This document shows positions 50,431 through 59,941 of a stretch of 64,000 nucleotides of DNA, piece by piece. The position numbers were made by a program, and so were the translations under genes. Position 1 is the stretch's first letter. Each line of letters opens with the position of its first letter. The notes beneath the pieces are model-generated. The model ran no database searches, was not told the DNA's origin, and was given only the letters and a program-made list of their open reading frames with translations. Origin of the DNA: Bauldia sp. (GTDB taxonomy: Bacteria > Pseudomonadota > Alphaproteobacteria > Rhizobiales > Kaistiaceae); contig JANQRX010000002.1 in NCBI GenBank assembly GCA_028284325.1, forward strand, positions 62,001 through 126,000, read 5' to 3'.

Positions 50431-52776
50431 ATGAACTGGCGGCGCTGGATACGACCCGGACTGTCCCTGACTTTCCTTATCGCGGTGCTGGCGGTCGCCG
50501 TTCTCGGCGGATCCATCGCGCGCGACGTGGGGAGCCGTGTCGAGGATCGCCTGCGCGCCGAGGGGCTGGCGTGGGTGACGGTCACCTCGGCATGGCGGTC
50601 GGTGACCTTGCGCGGCACCGCACCGTCGGAAGTCGCCCAGACCCGTGCCGTGGAGATCGCCCGGACCGTTGGCGGTGTGCGCTCGGTGGTCGACCGGTCC
50701 GGTTTGCTGCCGCTTCGCTCACCCTATGAATGGCAGGCGGTTCGCTCGCCGGGACGGATCGAACTGACCGGGCATGTGCCGTCCGAGGGTGCCCGCGACG
50801 CGCTGCTCGCCGCCGCGCGCCGGGTCTTTCCGGCCGAGGAGATCGTCGAAGGGCTTGAGCTCGCGCGTGGTGCGCCGGTCGCCTACGCCCCGGCCGTCAC
50901 CTTCGCGCTCGAACGGCTGGCCGGGCTGGAGGAGGGCCAGGTCAACCTTGCCGACGACACGCTGATCGTCTCGGGGACGGCCACGGATGCCGCCGCCCTC
51001 GACGATGCCCGCGCCGCCTTCGCGGCCGGCGTGCCGGCGGGGATCAATCTCGGCCCGGTGGAGATTCTGCCGGCGCGCGCGCCCCGCTTCGTCTGGTCCG
51101 CGGCCCTGCAGGAAACGTCCGTCACGCTCATCGGCTTCATTCCCAACGATGTCGCGCGCGGCATCGTGGCCGAGACCGTGACCGCGGCCTTCCCCGGCTA
51201 CGACCTGATCGACCAGACCCGCGTCGCCTCCGGCGAACCGTTCGGGTTCCTGGATGCGGTGGAGTTCGCGGTGGACGCGCTGACGCGCCTCGACAGCGGC
51301 GGCGTCACGCTCGACGAGTTGACACTGGACCTTGCCGGCTCGGCCAAGAGCGTCGACGACTACGAGGCGATCCTGGAGAAGGTCGGCGCGCCGCTGCCCG
51401 CCGGCATGAGCCTCGTTGCCGCCGACGTGCTCCCGGCGGTGGTGTCCGACTACTTCTGGCGTGCGGATGTCGGCGACGACGGGATTGCCCTGTCCGGTTA
51501 TCTGCCCTCGCTGGAGGCCGTCAGCGAAGTCGTCGCGGCGGCCGAAGGTCTGGGCGACGATCGTGCGGTGCGCAACGAGATGCACGTCGCGCGCGGGGCT
51601 CCGGCGATCGACTGGACCGGTGCGGTCCAGTTCGCCGTGGGCACCGCCGCCCGGTTGCGGAGCGGTGGTGCGGCCATCGGCGGCGACGCCGGATTCACGC
51701 TGGAAGGGGTCGCGCGCTCCTCCGACGATTACGAGGCGCTCGACACCGTTCTGGCGGGCACCTTGCCTGCCAGCCTCGTGCTCGCGGGTGCGACGATCAC
51801 GCCACCGCCGGCGACGGCGCCCTATCGTTTGATAATCGCCCGCGACGGGCCGCGCCTCAGGATCGCCGGCGATGTCGCGACGCGGTCGGACCGGGCCGAT
51901 CTGGTGGCCGCCGGCAGTCGCGTCTACGGGATTGCCGACGTGGTCGACGCAACACGGTTCGCGAGCGGCGCGCCCGACGGCTTCCAGGAGGCAGCCCGGC
52001 TGTCGCTGACGGCGCTGTCGGGCCTCACCGGCGGTTCGGTCACGATCGAAGGCACGGAAGCCCGGCTGGACGGCTTCGTGACCCGCGACGACGTCGGCCA
52101 GCGCCAGGTGGATGTGCTCGGCGACAGGCTGCCGGACGGCTACTCGTTGGACGCGACGATTGTCACGCGCCAGCTGCCGCAGCCGCTTCCCGCCCAGCCG
52201 TGCAGCGATCTCGTCCAGCGTCACCTTGCGGCCGGGCGGCTCGAGTTCGAGGCCAACGAGGATCTGTCCGACGAAAGTCTGGTGGTGCTCGATCGTGTGG
52301 CCGAGACCATGGTGCGTTGCCGGCCATTGCTGGTCGAAATCGGGGTCCACAGCGACAGCCGGGGATCACAGGCGACCAACCGGCGTCTGACGCAGGCGCG
52401 CGCCGAACGCATCGTCGAGTATCTGGTGGACGCCGGCGTCCGGCGCGAGCGCCTGACGGCGCAGGGTTTCGGCGAGACCGAACCGATTGCCGACAACGAC
52501 ACCGAGGCCGGTCGGGCCGCCAACCGGCGGGTGGCCTTCGCCACCGCCGTTGCCGAACCGCTCGGGGCGTTCCCCGAGATACCGGAGCCCGAACCGCTCG
52601 GTCCGCAGACGGAACCGCAGCCGGAGAGTCCGGCCGCTCCGGAACCTCCGGCAGGTGACGCGCCCGGCGCGCCGGCACCATCCGAACCGGCGTCACCAGA
52701 ACCCGTGTCATCCGAACCGGCCTCACCCGAACCGGCCCCGCCGCCGGCCGTCGACGGCCAGGAGGCGACCGAGTGA
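50431..52776 (+). CDS. Membrane-anchored protein with tandem BON-like repeats and a C-terminal OmpA domain
   Basis: A 781-residue envelope protein. An N-terminal anchor helix (LSLTFLIAVLAVAVLGGSIA) is followed by a BON-like segment (VTLRGTAPSEVAQTRAVEIA). About four related units of ~115 residues come next (roughly 98-560), each with an LsG-x-vPs start and a later RGAP/SGAP or SGEP box. An OmpA-like peptidoglycan-binding domain (~590-705) includes VEIGVHSDSRGSQATNRRL and LTAQGFGETEPIADN. The tail (706-781) is rich in Pro, Glu and Ser. The BON+OmpA plan recalls mycobacterial ArfA, though this protein is more than twice as long. Its stop overlaps the start of a 46-residue membrane protein gene (TGATG). 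Confidence 0.88.
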   Translation: MNWRRWIRPGLSLTFLIAVLAVAVLGGSIARDVGSRVEDRLRAEGLAWVTVTSAWRSVTLRGTAPSEVAQTRAVEIARTVGGVRSVVDRSGLLPLRSPYEWQAVRSPGRIELTGHVPSEGARDALLAAARRVFPAEEIVEGLELARGAPVAYAPAVTFALERLAGLEEGQVNLADDTLIVSGTATDAAALDDARAAFAAGVPAGINLGPVEILPARAPRFVWSAALQETSVTLIGFIPNDVARGIVAETVTAAFPGYDLIDQTRVASGEPFGFLDAVEFAVDALTRLDSGGVTLDELTLDLAGSAKSVDDYEAILEKVGAPLPAGMSLVAADVLPAVVSDYFWRADVGDDGIALSGYLPSLEAVSEVVAAAEGLGDDRAVRNEMHVARGAPAIDWTGAVQFAVGTAARLRSGGAAIGGDAGFTLEGVARSSDDYEALDTVLAGTLPASLVLAGATITPPPATAPYRLIIARDGPRLRIAGDVATRSDRADLVAAGSRVYGIADVVDATRFASGAPDGFQEAARLSLTALSGLTGGSVTIEGTEARLDGFVTRDDVGQRQVDVLGDRLPDGYSLDATIVTRQLPQPLPAQPCSDLVQRHLAAGRLEFEANEDLSDESLVVLDRVAETMVRCRPLLVEIGVHSDSRGSQATNRRLTQARAERIVEYLVDAGVRRERLTAQGFGETEPIADNDTEAGRAANRRVAFATAVAEPLGAFPEIPEPEPLGPQTEPQPESPAAPEPPAGDAPGAPAPSEPASPEPVSSEPASPEPAPPPAVDGQEATE

Positions 52777-52916
52777 TGCTCTACACGCTTGCAAGCTACT
52801 GGCCCTTCGTCCTCCTGACCCTCCTCGCTGGCCTCGGTGTCGGCTGGTGGTTCCAGAGCCCGGGCAGCGTCGACGAGGTCACCGCATGGCTGGAGGAAGG
52901 GGAGGACGAGCCGTGA
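52776..52916 (+). CDS. 46-residue single-pass membrane protein
   Basis: The frame begins at the A of the TGATG that overlaps the stop of the OmpA/BON gene and reads MLYTLASYWPFVLLTLLAGL, then GVGWWFQSPG, ending in an acidic tail EEGEDEP. Residues ~9-26 form one membrane helix. Its stop overlaps the next gene's GTG start (GTGA), so the coupling on both sides strongly supports it as a real gene despite its size. Mycobacterial arfB is a similarly small membrane protein in the same position behind arfA. Function is unknown. Confidence 0.8.
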   Translation: MLYTLASYWPFVLLTLLAGLGVGWWFQSPGSVDEVTAWLEEGEDEP

Positions 52917-53776
52917 TCACCCACTTCCTCGAGGTCTGGTTGATTCTGGCGATCGTCTTCGCGGTCGGCTGTGTCGGCGGGGCGCTGGCCTACGAATTCG
53001 TGGCGCAGTCCGGGCTCGCCCACGACCAGCGCCGCGCGGCGCGGACGGTCGGCCTGGCGATCGACGGCGTACGCAGGCGCCTGGGGCTCGATCCCGGTTG
53101 GCGGGAATACCGGGTGGTGCCGGCCGAAGCCTTCGGTGAGGAACCTTTCGCGGCGGGTCCCTCCGCCCCTGCGGCGGTCCGACCTGATCCGGTGGAAACC
53201 GCCGAGGCGCCGCGGGAGCAGCCGACGGCACCCGTGACAGAACCCGTGCCCGATGAAGTGGAGGCAGGCGGGGATGCGGCGGCTGATGCGATGCGTCCCA
53301 TGAGCCTCGGCGCCCCGCGTCGTGGCGTGCCCGACGATCTCCAGCGCATCCGCGGCATCGGCAAGAAGAACGAGCGCCTGCTCAACCAGCTCGGCGTGTT
53401 CCATTTCGGCCAGATCGCTGCCTGGACGCCGGCAGAGGTCGCCTGGATCGGGCAGCACATGGCGTTTCCGGAGCGCATCGTCCACGACGACTGGGTGGGA
53501 CAGGCAATCGTGCTGGCCACCGGCTCAGGCGCCGATGATCTGCACGCGGACGAGCGCCGGCGCGTCTTTCGTGAGGCCCTGCTCGACAGCAGTGAGGAAG
53601 CTGTCGAGGACAGCGACGAGGACGATGCCGATGCGGTCGACACCTACGAGGATGACGACATGATCGTCGATCCGGTGGCGGACGAACCGCCCACCGACCC
53701 TTACCCGGACCCGGAGGCTGATGAGAGAGACCTGCCGCCGGAACCGTCTGACGAGCCCGACGATTCGCCGCGGTAG
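52913..53776 (+). CDS. Membrane-anchored protein with helix-hairpin-helix-type (NuoE/L21-tail-like) domain
   Basis: A 287-residue protein. One N-terminal helix (VWLILAIVFAVGCVGGALAY) is followed by a Pro/Glu-rich linker. Residues ~140-200 contain DDLQRIRGIGKKNERLLNQL and VFHFGQIAAWTPAEVAWI, the helix-hairpin-helix-type module often appended to NuoE or ribosomal protein L21 in alphaproteobacteria. The C-terminal third is strongly acidic (DSDEDDADAVDTYEDDD). The GTG start overlaps the stop of the small membrane protein. It is the third member of the OmpA/BON operon and corresponds in position, not obviously in sequence, to mycobacterial arfC. Its partner and function are unknown. Confidence 0.82.
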   Translation: MITHFLEVWLILAIVFAVGCVGGALAYEFVAQSGLAHDQRRAARTVGLAIDGVRRRLGLDPGWREYRVVPAEAFGEEPFAAGPSAPAAVRPDPVETAEAPREQPTAPVTEPVPDEVEAGGDAAADAMRPMSLGAPRRGVPDDLQRIRGIGKKNERLLNQLGVFHFGQIAAWTPAEVAWIGQHMAFPERIVHDDWVGQAIVLATGSGADDLHADERRRVFREALLDSSEEAVEDSDEDDADAVDTYEDDDMIVDPVADEPPTDPYPDPEADERDLPPEPSDEPDDSPR

Positions 53777-53784
53777 GCTCCCCG

Positions 53785-54759
53785 TCAGTTGGCCGAGGCG
53801 GCCGGGCCCTTGACCTCGCCCATGGGGGGCCGCGGCGGCGTGGCGCCCTCGATTCCGGTGATGAACGACGACATCCGGTTCAGCAACGGGCCGCCCGCGA
53901 GATGCGGCGGGTGGCCTTCGCCCGGTACCGTCAACATGGTCAGCTCGGGATGGACCGCGGCCATCTCGTCGAGCGTGTCGGCGGACAGGATGTCGGAGTG
54001 TTCGCCGCGGATGGCGAGCACGGGCAGGTTCGTGAGGGCGCGGAATTCCTGCCACATGTCCGGCAAAGGCTGATCGAAATCGACGCCGTCCAGCGTTTCC
54101 GACAGGCGCGGGTCGTAGTCCGACACCGGGCGCCCGTCCTCATCGCGGAACGTCAGCCGCGCCTGGCGGTCCCAGTCGGCGTCATCCCACGCCGTGAAAC
54201 GGGCTGCGTGGAGGCGCCGCAGGATTGCCGCCGCATCGGCCCAGTCGATCGGTGGTGGTGTGCGTCCGACGTAGGACTTGATACGCGCGAGGCCGAGCGG
54301 TTCGATCACGGGGCCGATATCCACCAGGACGAGAGCGGCCATGCAGGTCGGCCGGTCGACGCCGACGAACATGCTGACGATGCCGCCGCGTGACGTGCCG
54401 ACGAAGATGGCGCGCGGCACGTCCAGCGCCGCCATCACCGCATGGACGTCGCGCATTTCTGTAAAGGGGTTGTAGTTCTGCGGATCCGGGTCCCAGGCCG
54501 AGCGGCCGCGGCCGCGATAGTCCGGGCACAGCACCCGTCGCGGGCGGTGACGGTGATTGGCGAGGTGGCGCGCGAGCGCGTCGTAGTCGCGGTGGGTGCG
54601 GCTCAGACCCGGCAGGCAGATCACCGGCGTCCACGGTGAGGCCGCGTCGCCATAGACGCGCACGTGCAGGCGCAGGCCGTCGGCGGCGGTGACGAAGCGC
54701 TCGCCGACCGGCGCGTCGGCGGTTTCCCGGTCGACGTTGTCCTCGGAACGTTCGGTCAC
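53785..54759 (-). CDS. Alpha/beta-fold hydrolase
   Basis: A 324-residue alpha/beta hydrolase. The oxyanion region is VICLPGLSRTHRDY, the nucleophile elbow GTSRGG in AIFVGTSRGGIVSMF, the acid Asp in RGEHSDILSADT and the catalytic His in VPGEGHPPHLAGG. Such enzymes hydrolyse esters, lactones or similar bonds; the substrate is unknown. The start is ambiguous: GTG 54759, or TTG 54774, which would overlap the transglycosylase stop. It is transcribed after the lytic transglycosylase gene, probably in the same operon. Confidence 0.85.
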   Translation of the reverse strand: MTERSEDNVDRETADAPVGERFVTAADGLRLHVRVYGDAASPWTPVICLPGLSRTHRDYDALARHLANHRHRPRRVLCPDYRGRGRSAWDPDPQNYNPFTEMRDVHAVMAALDVPRAIFVGTSRGGIVSMFVGVDRPTCMAALVLVDIGPVIEPLGLARIKSYVGRTPPPIDWADAAAILRRLHAARFTAWDDADWDRQARLTFRDEDGRPVSDYDPRLSETLDGVDFDQPLPDMWQEFRALTNLPVLAIRGEHSDILSADTLDEMAAVHPELTMLTVPGEGHPPHLAGGPLLNRMSSFITGIEGATPPRPPMGEVKGPAASAN

Positions 54760-54770
54760 GCGCGCCCCGC

Positions 54771-56996
54771 TCAACTGGGCTCGGCGCGGCGCAAATCGTC
54801 GGTGATCGACAACGCGGCGTCGCCGAACCGCGCGCGGTAGACCTGAAGGTTCTCCATCACCCGCTGCACGTAGTTGCGCGTCTCGGTGAAGGGGATCGAC
54901 TCGATCCAGTTGACCACGTCGACCTTGGGGTCGCGCGGATCGCCGAAGCGCTCGATCCAGTCGTCGACGCGGCTGCCGCCTGCGTTGTAGGCGGCGAAGG
55001 TCATGATGTAGGAGCCGCCGAAGCGTTCCATCATCTGAGCGAGATACGAGGCGCCGAGGGTGGCGTTGAAGGCCGGATCGGCGGTGAGCTTGGCCCGCGA
55101 ATAGCGCAGCCCCAGCGTCCGCGCCGTCTCCCGCGCCGTGGCCGGCATCAGTTGCAGCAGTCCGCGGGCGCCGGCACGACTCACGGCCTCCTGGTTGAAC
55201 CGGCTCTCCTGGCGCGCAATCGCATAGACCAGCGCCTTGTCGACGGCGCCGATCCTGGCGTCGGACGGTATGGCTTCCGTGCGGAAGGCGAGATCGTCGA
55301 CGGGCAGGCCGCGCGACGCCGCGATGATGCCGACCTGCAGCGCGAACTGGTGGAGATCGGCGGATTCGGCAAGGTCCGACAGCAGCCGGATCTCGGCGGG
55401 GTCATCCAGCGCACGTGCCAGCGCGCGGAAGAACGTGCCAGTCCGGTCGCGATGGTTGGCGGCGAGCAGATGGCGGATGGCCTGCACGTAGCGGCGGTCG
55501 TCGAAGCGCGCACGATCGGCAGGCGAGGGGCGCGGCGACGTCGACAGCGGCAGGGTGCCGGCACCGAGTTCGGCCAGCGCCAACTGGCCATGATAGGCGG
55601 TGGCGTAGCGGGCGGCGCGGCGGAAGTGACCGTCGGCGGCGCTGGTGTCGCCCCGGGCCTTGGCGGCGCGGCCCAGCCAGTATTCGCCTCGGGACACGCT
55701 GAGCGGGCGGCTGGCGATCTCCAGGATCTTCGCGAAATGGCGCTCGGCCGTCACCGGATCGTCGAGAAACTCCAGCGCGTACCAGCCGGCGTGGAACTCG
55801 GCCTCCGCCCGGCGGCCGCTCGATTCGGCGCGGTGGTTGGCGGCGATCTCGTAGGCGCGGACGTTCTCGCCGTCCTCGGCCAAGGCGCGCGACACGATGC
55901 GGCGCTCGACCCACCAGGCGTCGGGATCGACGAGACGCGCGTGCTCGCGTGGCGCCTGGGCGAGAAGCTCGGCGGCGTCGCCCATGCGGTCGGCGCGGCG
56001 CGCGACCTGGGCGCGGGAATAGAGCGCCAGCGGGTCGGAGGCGGCAGCACTGGGGAGATCGCGAAGGAGACCCGCGGCCTTGGACTGCCGGCGGATAGTC
56101 GCGGCGACGGCAGCGGCGAGCTTCTGTTGGGTGGCGTCGAGCAGCTTGGCGGTGCGTAGAGCGGCCTCGGCCCGGTCGTCATAAAGGAGGCGGTCCATGC
56201 GGGCCTTGTGATCGGCCGTCGTCAGGAGGCTGCCGAAGTCCTCGATCACCCGCGCTTCGATGTCCTTCTCCGGCGTTTCGGTGCGCCACAGATCGCGGAT
56301 AAGGGCACGCGCGTCGTCGCGCCGTCCGGCCTGTTGGAGGCCGGCGGCGAGCCGCAAGGCGGTCTCGTGGAGCTCCGGCGAACGTTCGCCCAGCGCCTCC
56401 ACATAGGTAGCCGGCTCGGCCTTCTCGCGGAACAGGGCCTGTTCGAGCCGGAGCTGCATCAGCGACTGGCCGGGCCAGGCTTTCAGCTTGGCCATGACCT
56501 CGAGGATGCGGAACGACGGCACCGACTTGTCGCCGCTGGTCGCAACCAGCCAGTCGATCAGATCGGCGCTCACCGCGTCGGGCAGGGCGTAGGCGGCCAG
56601 CGTCGCGCCGGCCGGATCGCCCTTGCGCAGGAGGTCGGCGGCGACGGTGAAGCCGACGCTCGCCAGGTTGACCGACTCGACCGGCTCTGGCGCGGGCAGC
56701 GCGGCCGCAGCGGGGACCATGCCGGAGCGGATCAGGTCGGCGATCGGATCGCCCGCCGCCTGCCGCGGATCGAGCCGGGGCAGGGGGACCGGGTCGCTCG
56801 CCGCGACGGCACCGGGGACGTGTAGCGCGCCGACAGCAACGCCGGCCGCGAGCAGGCAGGCCAGCGCCGGGCGGGACCGTGGCGACGGTGTCACCGGGAG
56901 TCGCAGGAGGCGAGGCCGCGCCACGTCGCTGTCACCTTTCCGGGAATCGAGCCGCATTTGCCATGAACATGCCATATCGTGGCCGATGATGGCCAT
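54771..56996 (-). CDS. Soluble lytic murein transglycosylase (Slt70-like)
   Basis: A 741-residue (or slightly shorter) periplasmic enzyme that cleaves peptidoglycan glycan strands to 1,6-anhydro-muropeptides. It has an N-terminal hydrophobic export signal (ALACLLAAGVAVGALHVPGA) and a long alpha-helical superhelix of TPR-like repeats (~100-560). The C-terminal SLT domain has the catalytic Glu in YAIARQESRFNQEAVS, followed by GARGLLQLMPATA and AYNAGGSRVDDW. The true start may be an internal ATG (residue 8 or 14). It is divergent from dapA. Confidence 0.9.
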   Translation of the reverse strand: MAIIGHDMACSWQMRLDSRKGDSDVARPRLLRLPVTPSPRSRPALACLLAAGVAVGALHVPGAVAASDPVPLPRLDPRQAAGDPIADLIRSGMVPAAAALPAPEPVESVNLASVGFTVAADLLRKGDPAGATLAAYALPDAVSADLIDWLVATSGDKSVPSFRILEVMAKLKAWPGQSLMQLRLEQALFREKAEPATYVEALGERSPELHETALRLAAGLQQAGRRDDARALIRDLWRTETPEKDIEARVIEDFGSLLTTADHKARMDRLLYDDRAEAALRTAKLLDATQQKLAAAVAATIRRQSKAAGLLRDLPSAAASDPLALYSRAQVARRADRMGDAAELLAQAPREHARLVDPDAWWVERRIVSRALAEDGENVRAYEIAANHRAESSGRRAEAEFHAGWYALEFLDDPVTAERHFAKILEIASRPLSVSRGEYWLGRAAKARGDTSAADGHFRRAARYATAYHGQLALAELGAGTLPLSTSPRPSPADRARFDDRRYVQAIRHLLAANHRDRTGTFFRALARALDDPAEIRLLSDLAESADLHQFALQVGIIAASRGLPVDDLAFRTEAIPSDARIGAVDKALVYAIARQESRFNQEAVSRAGARGLLQLMPATARETARTLGLRYSRAKLTADPAFNATLGASYLAQMMERFGGSYIMTFAAYNAGGSRVDDWIERFGDPRDPKVDVVNWIESIPFTETRNYVQRVMENLQVYRARFGDAALSITDDLRRAEPS

Positions 56997-57089
56997 GGAA
57001 AGGCCCTCCTTGCGGGGCTATCGGGGCAGGACTAAGGTCGCCGCTCATTCTCGTGCGCGGCTCAGGCCCGATCTTTGGGATAGACATCC

Positions 57090-57965
57090 ATGTTTAAAGG
57101 TTCCCTGACGGCGCTCGTGACGCCCATGCGGAACGGGCACATCGACGAGGACGCGTTGCGCGCCTTCATCGAGTGGCAAATCGGCGAAGGCACCCACGGG
57201 CTGGTGCCCGTGGGCACGACGGGCGAGAGCCCGACGCTCAGCCACGACGATCACAAGCGCGTGGTGAAGCTGTGCATCGAGGTCGCCGCCGGCCGCGTGC
57301 CGGTGGTCGCCGGTTCGGGTTCGAACAACACCGTTGAGGCGATCGACCTTGCCGTCCACGCGGAACAGGCCGGCGCGCAGGGACTGCTGATCGTCACCCC
57401 ATACTACAACAAGCCCAGCCAGGAAGGGCTGTACCACCACTACAAGGCGATCAACGACGCCGTCGGCATCCCGATCATCATCTACAACATCCCCGGCCGG
57501 TCGGTGATCGACATGACGGAAGAGACGATGGCGCGGCTGTTCGAACTCCCGAACATCGCCGGCGTCAAGGATGCGACCGGCGATCCGGTGCGCGTGACCA
57601 TGCAGCGGATCATCGTCGGCGAGGGCTTCAACCAGCTCTCCGGCGATGACGGATCGGCGCTGGCGTTCATGGCCCATGGCGGCCACGGCTGTATCTCGGT
57701 CACCTCCAATGTCGCGCCCAAGCAGATGTCGGAGTTCCACGAGGCGTGTCTGGCCGGCGATTTCGCCACCGCGCTCACCATGCACGACCGGCTGATGCCG
57801 CTGCACCGGGCCCTGTTCCTCGAACCGAGCCCGGCCGGCTCGAAATACGCGCTGTCGCTGCTCGGCAAGATGGAGGCCGATCTGCGCCTGCCGATGGTTC
57901 CGCTCAGCGACGGCGCCAAGACGGAGGTTCGTGAGGCCATGGTCCATGCGGGCCTCCTGAACTGA
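57090..57965 (+). CDS. dapA: 4-hydroxy-tetrahydrodipicolinate synthase (DapA)
   Basis: A 291-residue TIM-barrel lyase that condenses pyruvate with aspartate semialdehyde in lysine/diaminopimelate synthesis. The substrate loop is [12 protein letters not shown], the catalytic Tyr is in [14 protein letters not shown], and the Schiff-base Lys is in [14 protein letters not shown]. Length is exactly typical. smpB follows four bases after the stop, an arrangement common in alphaproteobacteria. Confidence 0.97.
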   Translation: MFKGSLTALVTPMRNGHIDEDALRAFIEWQIGEGTHGLVPVGTTGESPTLSHDDHKRVVKLCIEVAAGRVPVVAGSGSNNTVEAIDLAVHAEQAGAQGLLIVTPYYNKPSQEGLYHHYKAINDAVGIPIIIYNIPGRSVIDMTEETMARLFELPNIAGVKDATGDPVRVTMQRIIVGEGFNQLSGDDGSALAFMAHGGHGCISVTSNVAPKQMSEFHEACLAGDFATALTMHDRLMPLHRALFLEPSPAGSKYALSLLGKMEADLRLPMVPLSDGAKTEVREAMVHAGLLN

Positions 57966-57969
57966 CGTC

Positions 57970-58440
57970 ATGGCCAAAGCGTCGACCGCGCGTCGGCCGG
58001 CCGCCGAGAACCGTCGTGCGCGCCGCAACTACGAAATCGGGCAGACCTACGAGGCCGGCATTGCGCTGACCGGCACCGAGGTGAAGTCGCTGCGGTCGGG
58101 GCGGGCCAACATCTCGGACGCCTATGCCGGCGAGCAGGGCGGTGAGTTGTGGCTGTTCAACGCCTATCTGCCGGAATATCTCCAGGCCAACCGCTTCAAC
58201 CACGAGACCCGCCGGCCGCGGAAGCTGCTTCTCCACCGCAAGGAGATCAGCCGTCTGATCGGCGCGGTGGATCGGGAGGGGATGACCCTCGTGCCGCTGA
58301 AGATCTACTTCAACGACCGTGGCCGGGCGAAGGTGGAACTGGCCGTGGCGCGTGGCAGGAAGCTTCACGACAAGCGCGAATCCGAGAAGCGGCGGAGCTG
58401 GGACCGCGAAAAGGCACGGCTCATGCGCGAGAAGGGCTAG
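57970..58440 (+). CDS. smpB: SsrA-binding protein (SmpB)
   Basis: A 156-residue tmRNA partner that guides SsrA RNA to stalled ribosomes. The family motifs are [36 protein letters not shown] and LFNAYLPEY, plus the basic C-terminal tail starting [14 protein letters not shown]. The start is ATG 57970 just after dapA. Confidence 0.97.
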   Translation: MAKASTARRPAAENRRARRNYEIGQTYEAGIALTGTEVKSLRSGRANISDAYAGEQGGELWLFNAYLPEYLQANRFNHETRRPRKLLLHRKEISRLIGAVDREGMTLVPLKIYFNDRGRAKVELAVARGRKLHDKRESEKRRSWDREKARLMREKG

Positions 58441-58449
58441 GGCCTGGCG

Positions 58450-59265
58450 ATGAAGATCGTGCTTGTCGTCGTCCTGATCCTGGTGCTGGCGGCTGTGGTC
58501 GCGCAGCTTGTCATGGCGCGCGGATTCCTGGCCGAGGTGGCCCGCCAGGAAGACAAGGTCCGCAACGCGCCGGTCCCCCAGATGCGCGATCCCGATTCGA
58601 TCCCCGAACCGATGCGGCGTTTCGCGTTGAGGGGGTTTGCCGGGCAAGGCGGCCTGCCGCGCGCCGTCCACTTCACGCAGGCGGCGGAGCTGCTTCGCGG
58701 CGACGCCTGGTCGACGCTCCCGGCGCGCCAGCACATCGCGATTGCGGAACCCGGTTTCGCCTGGGTCGGTGAACAGCCGGGCTGGCCAGTGCCGTTCGTT
58801 CGGGTGATCGACCGGTTCACCGATGGCGAAGGTGAGCTGGAGGTCAGGCTGTTCGGCTCGATCCGGCTGGCGCGGGTCAGGGGCCCGGATGCCGATGTCG
58901 GCGAAGCCATGCGCTATCTGGCGGAACTGCCCTGGGCGCCGGACGCGATCCTGGCGAACGGGGCGATCACCTGGCGGCAGATCGACCCACAGACCGTGGA
59001 AGCTGAGCTGCCGCTGTCGCCGCGTCCGGCCGCGGTGCGGTTCCGGTTCGACGATGCCGGCGACGTTGTGGAGATCGCCGCCGCGGACCGTCCCGACACG
59101 TCGTCGGGCGAGACGGTCCTGCGTCCGTGGCGCGGCCTCTTTTCCGACTACGTCGAGATGGGCGGGCGCCGGATTCCGCGCACCGCGGAGGTCGGCTATG
59201 CCGATGACGGCGTCTACGCGCCCTATTTCCGCGGTCGCATCACGTCCTATCGGGTGCTGCGGTAG
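58450..59265 (+). CDS. Membrane-anchored DUF6544-like protein
   Basis: A 271-residue protein with one N-terminal helix (IVLVVVLILVLAAVVAQLVM). A soluble region rich in beta strands follows. Conserved-looking segments are FTQAAELLRGDAWSTLPARQ, ELPWAPDAILANGAITWRQI and the terminal YADDGVYAPYFRGRITSYRV, which fit the DUF6544 (formerly DUF6920) family of unknown function. It starts nine bases after smpB and may be co-transcribed. Its 3' end overlaps the uracil-DNA glycosylase gene on the opposite strand by 26 bases. Confidence 0.75.
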   Translation: MKIVLVVVLILVLAAVVAQLVMARGFLAEVARQEDKVRNAPVPQMRDPDSIPEPMRRFALRGFAGQGGLPRAVHFTQAAELLRGDAWSTLPARQHIAIAEPGFAWVGEQPGWPVPFVRVIDRFTDGEGELEVRLFGSIRLARVRGPDADVGEAMRYLAELPWAPDAILANGAITWRQIDPQTVEAELPLSPRPAAVRFRFDDAGDVVEIAAADRPDTSSGETVLRPWRGLFSDYVEMGGRRIPRTAEVGYADDGVYAPYFRGRITSYRVLR

Positions 59266-59941
59266 GACCGCCCGCCACGTCGTCGAGGTAGCGGCGGACG
59301 GCCACGAACACCGCCTCGAACATCTCCGGCGTCAGCACGCCAGTGTTCGTGTTGTAGCGGGAGCAGTGGTAGCTGTCGAAGAGCCGCAGGCCGCCGTCGA
59401 GCGCGTGGACGGCGCCGTGGCCGAACGGGAAGGCAGCGCGGCGGAGGCCGAGCGCCGAGACCACGTTGTCGTGGGCGATACGCCCCAGCGCGAGGATGGC
59501 CGTCAGCCGGTTCATGCCCGCGAGGGTCGCGGTCAGAAACGGACGGCACCCGCGCATTTCGACCCCGGTCGGCTTGTTCTGCGGCGGCACGCACCGGACC
59601 GCGTTGGTGATAGCGGCGTCGACCAGGGTCAGGCCGTCATCGGGTCGGGCGTCGAACTGCCCATGGGCGAACCCGTGGTCGAGAAGCGCCGGGTAGAGGA
59701 GCAGGCCCGCGGCGTCGCCGGTGAACGCCCGGCCGGTCTTGTTGGCGCCGCGCAGGCCCGGTGCCAGGCCGACCACCAGCAGGCGTGCGTCCGTCCCGCC
59801 GAAGGTGGGCACCGGGGCGTTGAACCAGTCCGGTTCGCGCGCGCGCCATTGTTCACGGAAGTCGGCAAGACGCGGGCAGCGGTCGCAGTCGCGATGCGGG
59901 GTGTCGCCGGTCGTCGGCGCGTCCGGCTCAGAAGTCTTCAT
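59240..59941 (-). CDS. Uracil-DNA glycosylase, type 5 (UdgB) family
   Basis: A 233-residue DNA-repair glycosylase of the family 5 type. The active-site motif is VGLAPGLRGANKTGRAFTGD, with the Gly-rich loop that replaces the Asp/Asn of other classes. The DNA-insertion motif is SYHCSRYNTNTG. An N-terminal Cys-rich CDRCPR segment supports iron-sulfur ligation together with Cys in AVRCVPPQNK and GCRPF. It removes uracil or deaminated bases from DNA. It overlaps the NYN-domain gene by 14 bases, so the two are co-transcribed. Confidence 0.9.
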   Translation of the reverse strand: MKTSEPDAPTTGDTPHRDCDRCPRLADFREQWRAREPDWFNAPVPTFGGTDARLLVVGLAPGLRGANKTGRAFTGDAAGLLLYPALLDHGFAHGQFDARPDDGLTLVDAAITNAVRCVPPQNKPTGVEMRGCRPFLTATLAGMNRLTAILALGRIAHDNVVSALGLRRAAFPFGHGAVHALDGGLRLFDSYHCSRYNTNTGVLTPEMFEAVFVAVRRYLDDVAGGPTAAPDRT

